64,000 bases of DNA from Corynebacterium faecale (GCF_030408735.1 NZ_CP047204.1:248001-312000); one strand, 5' to 3'. Positions 52,972 to 63,986 are shown, numbered from the stretch's first letter. Numbers and translations: made by a program. The notes: generated by a model from the letters alone, not told the origin.

Positions 52972-54996
52972 ATGTTGCAGAATTCCACACAGCCCGATCT
53001 CGGTGCCAGGGCATCGAATATCATCGAAGTAGATGGTCTGAAATTCAAGGACCTCGACGGTGACGGACAGCTGTCCCCCTACGAAGACTGGCGCTTAAGC
53101 GCCGAAGAGCGCGCCACTGACCTGGTGGAACGCATGACCACAGAAGAAAAAGCCGGCCTCATGATCATCGGCTCCCATCACCCCGGCCATTCCTCCTTCC
53201 TGCCGAACCCGAAGGAGGGCCAGCTGCTCAATGAAGAGGATGTCTGGCGCACGGAGAACCCCATCACGGGTGTCCCCTTCACCGAACCGGTCCTGGTCAC
53301 CTCCTCCACAGACGGTGCCATCAATGAGCGCCACCAGCGTTACCTGATCGTCCGTGACAACCTCCGGCCCGCGGAACTGGCTACCTGGACCAACGCCGTC
53401 CAGGAGATCGCCGAGCGCTCCCGCCTCGGTATCCCCGTGGTGTTCGCCTCCAATCCACGCAACCACGTGGCACTGGTCGCACAGTTCGGTGTCAATGAAT
53501 CCGCTGGCGTGTTCTCCGAATGGCCGGGCGAGCTGGGCCTGGCGGCGCTGCGTGATCCGGAACTGATGGAAACCTTCGGCGAGAAGATTGCCAAGGAGTG
53601 GCGCGCCGGGGGCATTCACAAGCTCTACGGCTACATGGCTGACCTGGCGTCTGAACCACGCTGGTCGCGTTTCAACGGCACCTTCGGTGAGGATCCGGAA
53701 CTGATCTCCGACTACATCGCCGCCGTGGTCCGCGGAATGCAGGGACCATCCCTGTCTGCTGCATCGGTGTCCACCACCATCAAGCATTTCCCCGGTGGTG
53801 GCGTGCGACTGGATGGCCACGATCCACACTTCGCCTGGGGGCAGACCAATGAGTACCCCACCGAAAATGCCCTCGCCCAGTACCACCTGCCACCATTCCA
53901 GGCGGCGGTGGACGCAGGGTGCGCTTCGATCATGCCGTACTACGCACGCCCCATGAACAACTCCGCCCCGCAGCTGGAGGAACAGCTGTGGATGAACCCC
54001 ACCACCCAGTTCGAGGAGGTCGCGTTCGCCTACAACCGCACCTTCCTGCAGGACCTGCTGCGCGACAAGATGGGCTTCAAGGGATATATCAACTCCGACT
54101 CCGGTGTTATCGACGCCATGATGTGGGGCGTGGAGGATCTCACCGAACCTGAGCGTTTCGCCGCCGCCGTCCGCGCCGGCACCGAGATCTTCTCCGACAT
54201 GTCCAACCCGGCGCGCCTGCTGGAGGCCGTCTCCCAGGGGCACCTGGAGGATTCCGAACTCAACGGCCCCGTCACCCGTCTGCTCACCGAAATCTTCCAG
54301 CTCGGCCTCTTCGAGAACCCCTATGTATCTGAAGACACCGCCGAAGCTGTCATCGGTGCGGAGGAAGTCTCCGCGATGGGCCGTAAGGCACAGCTGGATT
54401 CCGTCACCCTGCTCCGTGGCAATGATGACCTGCTGCCGTTGAAGACCGACAGCGCAGTCAAGGTCTATGCCTGGGTGACCGGACGCACCAAGATTGACCA
54501 GGTCCAGGGCAAACTCGAGGATGCCTTCCGCGAGGTGTTCCCACAGGTGGAACTGGTGGCTTCTGAAGCTGAGGCCGATCTGGCCTTCGTCTGGGCGCGC
54601 CCGGAGATCGCCCTGTTTGAAGATGACCGCGAGGGGGTGTCCCTGTCTGTGGATCCACGTGACAACGGTGTGGATGTGGACCGCGTCCAGGCCATCCAGG
54701 CTGCAGTACCTACGATCCTGGCGGTCAACTTCACCAACCCGTGGATCCTGTCGGAACTGGAACCGGGTGCAGCCGCCGTGGTGGGCACCTATGAGATCAA
54801 GCCGGACATCATTCTCCGTTCCCTGGCTGGTGAAGAGGGTGGGCCGAAGGGCAAACTGCCACTGACGGTTCCTGCCTCTGCACAGGTGATCGCGGATTCC
54901 CCACGTGATGTGCCGGGCATGTTCCTGGGCTCTGACTACACATATGTGGATTCCACCGGTGTGGCCTACGCCTATGGGCACGGTCTGACACTGTAG
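52972..54996 (+). CDS. glycoside hydrolase family 3 enzyme
   Basis: 674 residues from ATG 52972 (AAAGGG upstream). An EF-hand-like loop DLDGDGQLSPYE (residues 27-38) precedes the catalytic domain. GH3 domain: LVERMTTEEKAGLM, RWSRFNGTFGEDPELISDYI, STTIKHFPGGG and the nucleophile in GYINSDSGVID. A C-terminal GH3_C domain (from about 445) with SVTLLRGNDDLLPLK. Beta-glucosidase-like; substrate not predicted. No signal peptide, so cytoplasmic. Monocistronic, with a strong terminator after it. Confidence 0.9.
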   Translation: MLQNSTQPDLGARASNIIEVDGLKFKDLDGDGQLSPYEDWRLSAEERATDLVERMTTEEKAGLMIIGSHHPGHSSFLPNPKEGQLLNEEDVWRTENPITGVPFTEPVLVTSSTDGAINERHQRYLIVRDNLRPAELATWTNAVQEIAERSRLGIPVVFASNPRNHVALVAQFGVNESAGVFSEWPGELGLAALRDPELMETFGEKIAKEWRAGGIHKLYGYMADLASEPRWSRFNGTFGEDPELISDYIAAVVRGMQGPSLSAASVSTTIKHFPGGGVRLDGHDPHFAWGQTNEYPTENALAQYHLPPFQAAVDAGCASIMPYYARPMNNSAPQLEEQLWMNPTTQFEEVAFAYNRTFLQDLLRDKMGFKGYINSDSGVIDAMMWGVEDLTEPERFAAAVRAGTEIFSDMSNPARLLEAVSQGHLEDSELNGPVTRLLTEIFQLGLFENPYVSEDTAEAVIGAEEVSAMGRKAQLDSVTLLRGNDDLLPLKTDSAVKVYAWVTGRTKIDQVQGKLEDAFREVFPQVELVASEAEADLAFVWARPEIALFEDDREGVSLSVDPRDNGVDVDRVQAIQAAVPTILAVNFTNPWILSELEPGAAAVVGTYEIKPDIILRSLAGEEGGPKGKLPLTVPASAQVIADSPRDVPGMFLGSDYTYVDSTGVAYAYGHGLTL

Positions 54997-55017
54997 TTAA
55001 AGCGTGTAGTGCACAGG

Positions 55018-55051
55018 GGGCGGGAAGCAGAGAGTGCTTCCCGCCCTCTTT
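55018..55051 (+). terminator. intrinsic terminator after the GH3 gene
   Basis: 11-bp perfect stem GGGCGGGAAGC / GCTTCCCGCCC with loop AGAGAGT and tail TCTTT. Confidence 0.92.
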
Positions 55052-55095
55052 GCCTGTTGGACTCCTTGGGGGGTCGGTGGGGGTTGGCGGGGGTT

Positions 55096-55111
55096 GGTTA
55101 TGTAGGTCACA
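55096..55111. promoter_or_regulatory. candidate GlxR site before fadH
   Basis: GGTTATGTAGGTCACA agrees with the GlxR consensus TGTGANNTANNTCACA at 10 of 12 fixed positions. It lies 67 bases upstream of the fadH ATG. Confidence 0.45.
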
Positions 55112-55177
55112 GGCCCCCGTTGTGGGGAAATGGGTAACCTCGGGAAACACAATCCCCACAACTTTCAAGGAGTGACT

Positions 55178-56284
55178 ATGAGCTTTACCGTTTCCGGCAT
55201 CATCGCCAGGTCCAAGGGTGCACCGGTGGAAAAGGTGGATGTTATTGTCCCGGACCCGGGTACCAATGATGTCATCGTGGACATCCAGGCCTGCGGTGTC
55301 TGCCACACTGACCTGGCTTACCGTGACGGCGATATCTCTGATGAGTTCCCGTACCTGCTCGGCCACGAAGCCGCTGGTGTGGTCTCTGTGGTGGGGGAGA
55401 ACGTCACCCACGTTGAGGTCGGTGACTTCGTGGTGCTGAACTGGCGTGCGGTGTGTGGCGAATGCCGTGCCTGCAAGAAGGGTGATCCGAAGTACTGCTT
55501 CAACACCCACAACGCCTCCAAGAAGATGACCCTGGAAGATGGCACCGAGCTGTCCCCGGCGCTGGGCATCGGCTCCTTCATTGAAAAGACGCTGGTCCAT
55601 GAAGGCCAGTGCACCAAGGTCAACCCTGATGTGGATCCAGCGGCAGCCGGTCTGCTCGGCTGCGGCATCATGGCCGGCCTGGGCGCTGCGGTGAACACCG
55701 CGGATATCAAGCGTGGAGAATCTGTGGCTGTGTTCGGTCTGGGCGGTGTGGGCATGTCTGCCATCGCCGGTGCCAAGCTGGCGGGTGCCTCCAAGATCAT
55801 CGCCGTGGACGTTGATCCCCGCAAGCTCGAGTGGGCGAAGGAATTCGGTGCCACCGATGTCATTGATTCCTCCCAGCTCTCCGGTGAGGGCGAGGAATCC
55901 GAGGTGGTTGCCCGGATCCGTGAGCTCACCGACGGCTTCGGCACGGATGTCTCGATCGACGCAGTGGGCATCATGCCGACCTGGCAGCAGGCCTTCTACT
56001 CACGCGATCACGCCGGTCGCATGGTGATGGTGGGTGTTCCGAACCTGACCTCACGCATTGACATCCCCGCGATTGATTTCTACGGCCGCGGTGGTTCCCT
56101 GCGTCCTGCCTGGTACGGCGACTGCCTGCCGGAGCGAGACTTCCCAACCTATGTGGAACTGCACCTGCAGGGTCGTTTCCCATTGGACAAATTCGTATCT
56201 GAGCGCATCGGACTGGATGACGTCGAGGAGGCCTTCAACACCATGAAGGCTGGCGATGTCCTCCGTTCCGTGGTGGAGTTATAA
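55178..56284 (+). CDS. fadH: S-(hydroxymethyl)mycothiol dehydrogenase
   Basis: 368 residues, AAGGAG before ATG 55178. Zinc alcohol dehydrogenase family: catalytic site [11 protein letters not shown] and GHEAAGVV, structural Cys cluster [15 protein letters not shown], Rossmann motif [11 protein letters not shown]. The long insertion with [26 protein letters not shown] is typical of mycothiol-dependent formaldehyde dehydrogenases (MscR/AdhE). It oxidises the formaldehyde-mycothiol adduct with NAD+. The MBL gene starts two bases after it and probably hydrolyses the S-formylmycothiol product. Confidence 0.9.
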   Translation: MSFTVSGIIARSKGAPVEKVDVIVPDPGTNDVIVDIQACGVCHTDLAYRDGDISDEFPYLLGHEAAGVVSVVGENVTHVEVGDFVVLNWRAVCGECRACKKGDPKYCFNTHNASKKMTLEDGTELSPALGIGSFIEKTLVHEGQCTKVNPDVDPAAAGLLGCGIMAGLGAAVNTADIKRGESVAVFGLGGVGMSAIAGAKLAGASKIIAVDVDPRKLEWAKEFGATDVIDSSQLSGEGEESEVVARIRELTDGFGTDVSIDAVGIMPTWQQAFYSRDHAGRMVMVGVPNLTSRIDIPAIDFYGRGGSLRPAWYGDCLPERDFPTYVELHLQGRFPLDKFVSERIGLDDVEEAFNTMKAGDVLRSVVEL

Positions 56285-56286
56285 AC

Positions 56287-56922
56287 ATGGCACATCATGA
56301 TTTGAGAGTAGAAAACATTGTCACCTCCGGGATCTTCGCCCTCGACGGCGGGGAATGGGAGGTGGACAACAACATCTGGATCGTGGGCAACAACGAAGAA
56401 GTCTTCATCATCGACGCCGCCCACAACGCCACCCCGATCATGAACGCCGTGGGTGGCCGCAAGGTGAAGGGCATCCTGTGCTCCCACGCCCACAATGACC
56501 ACATCACCGTCGCCCCTGAACTGGCTGCGGAATTCGACGCACCCATCTTCGTCCACCCGGGGGATCAGATGCTGTGGGAGGAAACCCACGGTGACCTCAA
56601 GCACGAGGATCTGGCCAATGGTCAGAAATTCGAGATCGCCGGCACCGAACTGCACGTGCTCACCACCCCGGGCCATTCACCAGGCTCCTGCTGCTTCTAC
56701 CTTCCCGAAGCAGATGAGCTGTTCTCCGGTGACACCCTCTTCCAGGGCGGACCGGGTGCCACAGGGCGCAAATACAGCTCCTTTGACACCATCATCGAAT
56801 CCCTGCAGACCTCCATCCTGGATCTGCCCGCAGAGACCACCGTGCGCACCGGACACGGCGACCACACCACCATCGGTGCCGAGGCACCGCATCTGGAGGA
56901 ATGGATCCGACGGGGTCACTAG
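56287..56922 (+). CDS. metallo-beta-lactamase hydrolase linked to fadH
   Basis: 211 residues. Zinc motifs: CSHAHNDHITVA (H-x-H-x-D-H), TTPGHSPGSCCF, SGDTLFQGGPG and RTGHGDHTTIGA, i.e. glyoxalase-II-like. It starts two bases after fadH. In mycobacteria a related gene (Rv2260) also follows mscR. Likely role: hydrolysis of S-formylmycothiol to formate and mycothiol (inference). Confidence 0.87.
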   Translation: MAHHDLRVENIVTSGIFALDGGEWEVDNNIWIVGNNEEVFIIDAAHNATPIMNAVGGRKVKGILCSHAHNDHITVAPELAAEFDAPIFVHPGDQMLWEETHGDLKHEDLANGQKFEIAGTELHVLTTPGHSPGSCCFYLPEADELFSGDTLFQGGPGATGRKYSSFDTIIESLQTSILDLPAETTVRTGHGDHTTIGAEAPHLEEWIRRGH

Positions 56923-57042
56923 GCTGACCGACTGGGGTAAAGCAATCAAATCACCCCCCAATGAGGGCGGAACGATCGTACTGTTTACGGTTGTTCTGCC
57001 TTCTTCGCTCCATATTCCGGTGTGACCCATAACATAGCCAGC

Positions 57043-58245
57043 ATGAATGTGAATAAGCGCGGACAGCGACAGGTCTGGCTGGCGGTGGCACTCTCGGTAT
57101 TCACTGTGGCATGGGGCGGAAATGAATTCACCCCGCTGCTGGTGCTCTACCGCGAACAGGGCATCTTCACCGACCTGTTCATCGACATGATGCTGGTCTG
57201 CTACGCCGTCGGCGTGGCCGTGGGACTCCTGGCCGGTGGCCCACTCTCAGACCGTTATGGTCGACGCGCACTCATGCTCCCCGCACCCCTGATCGCAGCA
57301 CTCGGCTCAGCATTCATCGCCTCGGGCGAAGAACTGGGGCTGCTCATGGCGATCGGTAGGACCCTGTCGGGTATCTCCGTGGGCATGGCCATGACCGTGG
57401 GCGGCTCCTGGATCAAGGAACTATCCCATCCACGTTTTGAGCCCGGGGTTAAAGCCAGCGAGGGTGCGCGCCGGGCATCAATGTCTCTCACCGCGGGTTT
57501 CGCCCTCGGCCCGGCGGTGGCGGGAGTGATGGCACAGTGGTTGCCCTTGCCCGGTCAATTGCCGTACCTGCTGCACATTGTGTTGTCCCTGGTCCTGCTC
57601 CCGATCATCCTCACTGCCCCGGAAACCCGCCAGTCCGCACACCTGCAAATCAAGGGCTCCTTCTGGGCCGATATTCTGGTCCCCTCGGTGAAGAACAAGC
57701 GTTTCCTGTTTGTGGTGGTTCCAATGGCACCGTGGGTGTTCGGTGCGGGCTTTGTCTCCTATGCCATTTTGCCCACCCTCCTGCGGGACATGGTGAGCGC
57801 TTCGGTGGCCTACTCGGCGCTGATCGCTCTGGTGACGCTGGGATCGGGTTTTGCCATCCAGCAGTTCGGCCCTCAGATCATGGGGGAGAGCCGTACCCGG
57901 GGACCGATCCTGGCCATGGCCGTCACCGTGGTGGGCATGGCGGGATCAGTGTGGGTGGCAGCAGATCCGCATCCGTGGTGGGCGCTGCTGGTCTGCGCGA
58001 TACTCGGATTGTCCTATGGTCTGGGCATGTTCATGGGACTGGCGGAGACGCAACGGATCGCCACTCCGACCGACCTGGCAGGGCTCACAGGAATCTTCTA
58101 TTGCTTGACCTATACCGGCATGATCTTCCCCGCGGTGCTCACGCGGCTTAGTGATTTCTTCACCTATCCGCAGATGCTGGGATTCGGTGCGGTGGTGGCC
58201 GTTCTCTGCCTGGGGATCGTGAGTGTAACGGCTCGTAAACTCTGA
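57043..58245 (+). CDS. major facilitator superfamily transporter
   Basis: 400 residues from ATG 57043 (GTG 57022 possible). About twelve helices, the MFS motif GGPLSDRYGRRALMLP between helices 2 and 3 and a related loop in the second half. Helix 1 region QVWLAVALSVFTVAWGGNEFTPLLVLYRE is typical of drug or metabolite efflux MFS proteins. Substrate unknown. A 120-base gap precedes it, so it may have its own promoter. Confidence 0.82.
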   Translation: MNVNKRGQRQVWLAVALSVFTVAWGGNEFTPLLVLYREQGIFTDLFIDMMLVCYAVGVAVGLLAGGPLSDRYGRRALMLPAPLIAALGSAFIASGEELGLLMAIGRTLSGISVGMAMTVGGSWIKELSHPRFEPGVKASEGARRASMSLTAGFALGPAVAGVMAQWLPLPGQLPYLLHIVLSLVLLPIILTAPETRQSAHLQIKGSFWADILVPSVKNKRFLFVVVPMAPWVFGAGFVSYAILPTLLRDMVSASVAYSALIALVTLGSGFAIQQFGPQIMGESRTRGPILAMAVTVVGMAGSVWVAADPHPWWALLVCAILGLSYGLGMFMGLAETQRIATPTDLAGLTGIFYCLTYTGMIFPAVLTRLSDFFTYPQMLGFGAVVAVLCLGIVSVTARKL

Positions 58246-59214
<969 letters not shown>

Positions 59215-59348
59215 GGCTGGTAGGGGCTATCCAGGCAGGGCGGCCTGCCGAACGGTAGTTCGAGCGGAATCTGGAGTGTGTCCGTGTCCCGGATAAACTC
59301 AAGCCTTATTATCACAACACTAGAATTCAAAAGGGAAGAAAACCGCCT

Positions 59349-62012
59349 GTGACCAAAGCATCCTTCGTCATCATTGATCTCGAGACCACAGGGCTGAGCC
59401 CCACGGATCGGGTTGTTGAAATCGGGTTGGTCCACTTGGATCGCGATGGCCATGTTGAACGGCGATGGGACACGCTCATAAGGCCGGAAAGGACTATCCC
59501 CAACACCCATGCCCACGGGATCAGCACCGACGATGTGGCGGCTGCACCCACATTCGGGCAGGTGGCGGCAGAATTGGTGGAGCTTCTGAAGGGCAGGATC
59601 ATCGTCTCCCATGATGTGGATTTCGGTCTTCGATTTCTTGTGAATGAGTTCTCCCGTCTGGGTGTGGATCTTGATTTCTCCATCAACTCCCTCGGTACCA
59701 AGGAACTTTCGCAGAAATACCTCCCCGGTGGTCCCAGCCGCCTGGAGGATTGCCTGTCCGCCATCGGGCTGGAACACCCCCGTCCGCACGTGGCTTCGGC
59801 AGATGCTGACGCCACAGCGCAACTGTTTGCGCATCTTCTGCCCATGATCGGGGAGGATCTGCGACCCGTATGGCCGTGTCATATCCCACGGCGCCGTTTT
59901 CCAGACAAGGTGGCAATGCCATGCGCCCGCGACGATGTTGCCACGACGGATCCGGAGGGGGAAACCGTGGGCATCGGACGGGCCACAACCACACTGAACC
60001 ATCCTGATAATTCACTCGGTGATCATTCGGGGATCTTCCCGTGGCGGTCGGCCACCGCCGTCGATGCTTCGAGTATGCAGAGCATCGTGAGGGAATGGAT
60101 TGATCGATATCCGGAGCACCCACTTTTCCAGATGTCTCCGGTGTTGAGCGCCAGCCTCATCCCCAATCTGGGGGAACAGCGTACTGAAGCCATGCAGTTC
60201 TGGGTGGATCGATATCCCGAGCCCTTGACCGCTACTGTTGAACTTCTGGCCGATATTCCCGGGGTGGATGGATTCCAACTCGAGGAAATGGTGCAGCGGG
60301 TCGTCATTTCTGCCTTGGGTTCCACCGATCTAGATGGAGATTCTCTGCTCAGTAGGCAGATAGATTATGACATCGCAGAACCCAGGACACTTCTGTTGCC
60401 ACCTGAGCTACAGACAGTATGGCATTGGTGGATTCTGATGGGATCCACGCTGGATCTGACAGCAGCGCCGGAGCCGGTGCTCGCGGCGATGAACGTGGTG
60501 GATAGCCTCTCAGAGGTTGCAGAAGTGGAACAAAGGTTGTGGGGTCAGGTGGTCAGCGAGTTGTCCGAATTCGTGGCTGGGGATCCACGTTTCCGTATCA
60601 TCGCCCGAGACCGCTTCCTCGGGAAAGCGACTCTTGATGCCCTCGGCATAACAATGGGAATCACCCGTGAACGTGTCCGCCAATTGGAAAAACCTCTCCG
60701 CGAGCGCGCCCGATCAGTCGGTCCCATGGTCCAGATGATCCGGGCAGCCCTCGTACAGAGGTTCGCACCGTTCACCACCATTGAAGAGATCTACCGCGAA
60801 TACCCACAGCTGAAAGCTCCCTCACCATTTGAAGGGCATTCTCTGCTAAGCGCCATCACCGGGTTGTCCGGCGATTTCGAGCTTGACGGACGCTGGTGGC
60901 AGACCACCGGGGTAGATGCCCAAATCGCCGAGCAATTGACCGAGGCCTCAGATGATTACGGCATTGTTGAACCGGAGGAACTCGCCACCCGGCTGGGAGT
61001 CGGGGAGCGTTTATTGATGGACCGACTCAGGGAAACAGGCCGCTATAGGATCGGGTTCTACGAGGGCAGGGTTCTTACTGCAATCACCAACTATGGGGAC
61101 CGTTGCCTAGCTGTGCTGCACCTGGCGGGAGAAGCTTTGACATCGCAGCAGATCATTGAGCGGCTCCCGACCGGCAACGCCCGCTCACTGTCCAATGCTT
61201 TGTCCATCGATGACCGATTCATCCGCAGCGCACACGATACCTGGTCATTGAGGGAATGGGGACTTGAGGAATTCACCACGATAGCCGGTCATATCGGCAA
61301 GAGGCTGGATGAAAACGGTGGATCATACCCGTTGGCCTCGCTCTTGGAGGAGGCGGAATCTCTCCGCATCTCCCAAAGCTCCATTCGGGCCTTCGCCACC
61401 AGCGGGGAATACATAGTGGCAGACGGTATGATCACGAAACCGGAGATACCTGTCGAGAATACCGCTCTCCCAGAAGAGGTCAAAGGTCTCTACCATCGGG
61501 ACGGCGCCTGGCATCTGCTACTCACCGTCACTTTTGATCACCTCCGTGGCTCAGGAATGGCCATCCACAAGGGCATTCTGGCTCTTTTCGGGGTGCCATT
61601 CCTCGGGAAGGTCGCAGTCCCGAGCAGGTTAGGGGACCAGATAATCGGCTGGGGGCGCACCAACGGAACCTGTTCCACCATCCGTCGATTCCTTGATGAT
61701 ATGGGGGCCAAGGAGGGCGACCGTATCTGGCTGTGTTTCGATCCGGAAAATGGTTTCGATGTCCGACCGGCTACCCCACGTCAATCTCCCGAGGATTCCG
61801 ACCCGCGTGCGGAGCTGCTCAATCTCACTGGTCTCGACGATTGCATCACCGGGAATATGAACGCAGTGCAGATCCTGAATACCGCCATCGGTCTAGAATT
61901 TGGAGCTCCACTCCGTCGCACCGTGGCGCGGTTACGCCACCGCAACGAGGAACATCTCATTCCACTTGTCAGCAATCTCAGTCAGGCATGGTCTCCGAGG
62001 CTGGACCGGTAG
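59349..62012 (+). CDS. DEDDh exonuclease fused to sigma-region-4-like and winged-helix segments
   Basis: 887 residues, GTG start with GGGAAG upstream. N-terminal DnaQ-like exonuclease (about 1-165) with all catalytic residues: D10 and E12 in VIIDLETTG, D91 in SHDVDFG, H147 and D152 in PHVASADADA. A linker of about 70 residues follows. Around residues 420-455 there is a sigma-70-region-4-like HTH (ALGITMGITRERVRQLEKPL). Later come repeated winged-helix-like segments, including SREELA-like VEPEELATRLGVGERLLMDRL and DTWSLREWGLEEF (about 629-642), resembling HARE-HTH/RpoE-delta domains. No known family for the whole. Possibly a nucleic-acid surveillance or defence protein; inference only. It lies between galE1 and an IS3 relic. 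Confidence 0.75.
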   Translation: MTKASFVIIDLETTGLSPTDRVVEIGLVHLDRDGHVERRWDTLIRPERTIPNTHAHGISTDDVAAAPTFGQVAAELVELLKGRIIVSHDVDFGLRFLVNEFSRLGVDLDFSINSLGTKELSQKYLPGGPSRLEDCLSAIGLEHPRPHVASADADATAQLFAHLLPMIGEDLRPVWPCHIPRRRFPDKVAMPCARDDVATTDPEGETVGIGRATTTLNHPDNSLGDHSGIFPWRSATAVDASSMQSIVREWIDRYPEHPLFQMSPVLSASLIPNLGEQRTEAMQFWVDRYPEPLTATVELLADIPGVDGFQLEEMVQRVVISALGSTDLDGDSLLSRQIDYDIAEPRTLLLPPELQTVWHWWILMGSTLDLTAAPEPVLAAMNVVDSLSEVAEVEQRLWGQVVSELSEFVAGDPRFRIIARDRFLGKATLDALGITMGITRERVRQLEKPLRERARSVGPMVQMIRAALVQRFAPFTTIEEIYREYPQLKAPSPFEGHSLLSAITGLSGDFELDGRWWQTTGVDAQIAEQLTEASDDYGIVEPEELATRLGVGERLLMDRLRETGRYRIGFYEGRVLTAITNYGDRCLAVLHLAGEALTSQQIIERLPTGNARSLSNALSIDDRFIRSAHDTWSLREWGLEEFTTIAGHIGKRLDENGGSYPLASLLEEAESLRISQSSIRAFATSGEYIVADGMITKPEIPVENTALPEEVKGLYHRDGAWHLLLTVTFDHLRGSGMAIHKGILALFGVPFLGKVAVPSRLGDQIIGWGRTNGTCSTIRRFLDDMGAKEGDRIWLCFDPENGFDVRPATPRQSPEDSDPRAELLNLTGLDDCITGNMNAVQILNTAIGLEFGAPLRRTVARLRHRNEEHLIPLVSNLSQAWSPRLDR

Positions 62013-62044
62013 AACAAACGGGGTGCAGTTATGGATACTGGGGT

Positions 62045-63250
62045 TTAATCAAGATTCGATAGTGAGTGTAGCTGATCCGGCTGCTTCGAAGGTGTTTGGT
62101 GAGCGAGAACCGCACCACGAGTGCAAGCGCCTGGTGTTGAGAGCTGAATGCACCACCGGAACACGTCCCGACGACATACCAGCTGACTGGCGAAAACAGG
62201 CCAGTCCTTCAGGACTTCCCGTTTCAGCGTGGCGCTGAACGACTCAGCCATCGATCCGTTCACACAGCTTGCGGTATTACTCAGAGGTATAGACGCTGCT
62301 GTCATCGAGTGGAAAATCACCCAGTCAAGGTTGCCTCGGCCCCCGTGGGCTATCGCGAGCGCCTCCTCGACCAACTCGGTACGCATATGATCGGCGATCG
62401 CGAAACCGGTCAACAGCCACGAATAGCAGTCGATGATGGTGGCCAGATACATATTCGACCAATCTGCGATCGGCAGATACGTAATATCGCCGACGTAGAT
62501 TGTGTTCGGTTTCTCCGCGGTGAACCGGCGTTTCAGAAGCTCTGGACACTTAGGAGACCGTTGCGTAGGCACGGTGGTCTTTACCCGGCGTTTTTGGTGT
62601 AGCCGAACAGGCACATCTGCCGCAACAACCTGACGGTGCGCTGTGATTTAGACGGTCACCATTGCCCGGTTCGCTGGCGGGATCGGCATTGATAGCCGCA
62701 GTCAGGCGTTTCGCCCCATAACAGCCGTTCTCGGCTGTGAACACGGTCTTGATCCTCGCTCCCAGCACCGCGTCGTCGATAAGGCGCCGCCGGCGGGTAG
62801 AAGCAGCAGACGTCCATGAGTAGTACGGGGACCGGTTGATCTTCAGGACCTCACATAACCGCTTGACCTCGTAGAGGTCTCGGTGGCCGCAGGCGAGCTG
62901 AAAGTGGCTTACCAGTTCGTCTCTCGCCGGGAAAATGATTTGTGGCCTTGCGCAGGATCTCTCGTTCCACTCGGAGCTCGGCGTTTTCGCGTTCCAGCAC
63001 GCGGATGCGTTCGGCGTCGGAGAGTCCTTCAGTAGGGATCCGTGTGCTGTTGGATGCGGTGATCGGGCTGGGGACTTTCTCGCCGTTGGTGTTAGTTTTG
63101 GTGCCGGTGCCGAAGGCGTCGAGTCAGGTGCATAGGCAGTTGCGGTTGACCCCGAGATCGGTGGCGATGGCGTTGAGCATTGCTCCGGGGTTGACTCGTA
63201 TAACAAGACTTCCGTCACGTTTGAACTGCTCGGTGTGCCTAGCGTGGCAT
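62045..63250 (-). pseudogene. decayed IS3-family transposase (orfA/orfB relics)
   Basis: Minus strand. The 63250 end encodes an IS3 OrfA-like sequence: FKRDGSL..LNAIATDLGVNRNCL, then a TGA stop, then DAERIRVLERENAELRVERE (leucine-zipper/HTH part) and a frameshift. Downstream there is OrfB sequence: KRLCEVLKINRSPYYSW, ENGCYGAKRLTAAI, frame break, YVGDITYLPIADWSNMYLATIIDCYSWLLTGFAI (first DDE Asp), but the FHSDRGSQYTS-type motif is frameshifted. Only fragments of AESF remain. No longer able to transpose; clear ends not found. Confidence 0.85.
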
Positions 63251-63373
63251 GGTGGAAAGGTGCCTCACTTCCCCAGCGAGATGCTGGTTTCAGCGTGTCC
63301 ACCACCAGGGGATCAGGTCCGACCCTGGAGACAGTGCGATTATCTGCTCTCGCTCCAGGCCACCACGCCCCTT

Positions 63374-63507
63374 GACTTTTTCAGCACACCCCGGGGCGGC
63401 AGCTCTGGGTGTGTCAATTTTTTCAACCATGCGAGCCATGAGAGTTCGACTTTTTCGACACGCCCACCCCGCAGAGCACCCCGTGCGGGCGAATCGTCTT
63501 TTTCGCC
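63374..63507. repeat. patch of four T-tract motifs
   Basis: Four related sequences: GACTTTTTCAGC (63374), TCAATTTTTTCAA (63414), CGACTTTTTCGAC (63447-63459) and TCGTCTTTTTCGCC (63494-63507), each TC-rich around T5-T6. They lie in the 311-base gap 63306-63617 between the IS3 relic and the DUF2304 gene. On the minus strand they read GAAAAAG and could be part of short spurious frames. No gene is supported. Confidence 0.6.
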
Positions 63508-63617
63508 TTCCAAGCTCCCGAAAACCGGCCCCACAACACTGTTTAACCACCCAACTAACATGCACCCACCCTTGAATGCATACGGCCAGCGTCAACCCCT
63601 TTAAGTAGCCCTCTCAG

Positions 63618-63986
63618 CTATTTCTGCACAGAGTCCTCCGGTAGCACCGGATTCTGCAGTGCAACCGCGCGCGCCAGCTTGGCGTAGCGCAACTCCAGCT
63701 CGCGGAAACGCACATAACTGGACAACGTGGTGAAGATGAACGCCACCACCAGCACATACAGCAATAGATCGGTGCCTCGGCCCACGCCGACGAAATGCGC
63801 AAGCGCGGTAAGATCCTCCGGACGCAGGACCGCCCACACGGCGGCCAGGATGAAGACCACGAAACCGATCTTCACCCAGGCCTTAGCGCGGGCTTTACGA
63901 CGGTTCTGCAGGAAATACACCGACAAACCAGCCGTGGCCAGCAACAACAACACCTGGATGATGATCTGGGTGGTGGAATCGGTCAT
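63618..63986 (-). CDS. DUF2304 membrane protein
   Basis: 122 residues. Three hydrophobic helices (about 7-25, 38-55, 73-92) with QIIIQVLLLLATAGLSVYFLQNRRKARAKAW, the DUF2304 signature, and a C-terminal helical tail. GGAGG 6 bases upstream of the ATG. From memory, the mycobacterial Rv3632 counterpart is coupled to a glycosyltransferase (Rv3631), presumably lying beyond the window. Probably supports cell-envelope glycan assembly (inference). Confidence 0.82.
   Translation of the reverse strand: MTDSTTQIIIQVLLLLATAGLSVYFLQNRRKARAKAWVKIGFVVFILAAVWAVLRPEDLTALAHFVGVGRGTDLLLYVLVVAFIFTTLSSYVRFRELELRYAKLARAVALQNPVLPEDSVQK

Noticed and set aside
53095..54981. 628-residue minus-strand frame inside the GH3 gene
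   Set aside because: No recognisable domain and fully antisense to a clear glycosidase; a codon-bias artefact.
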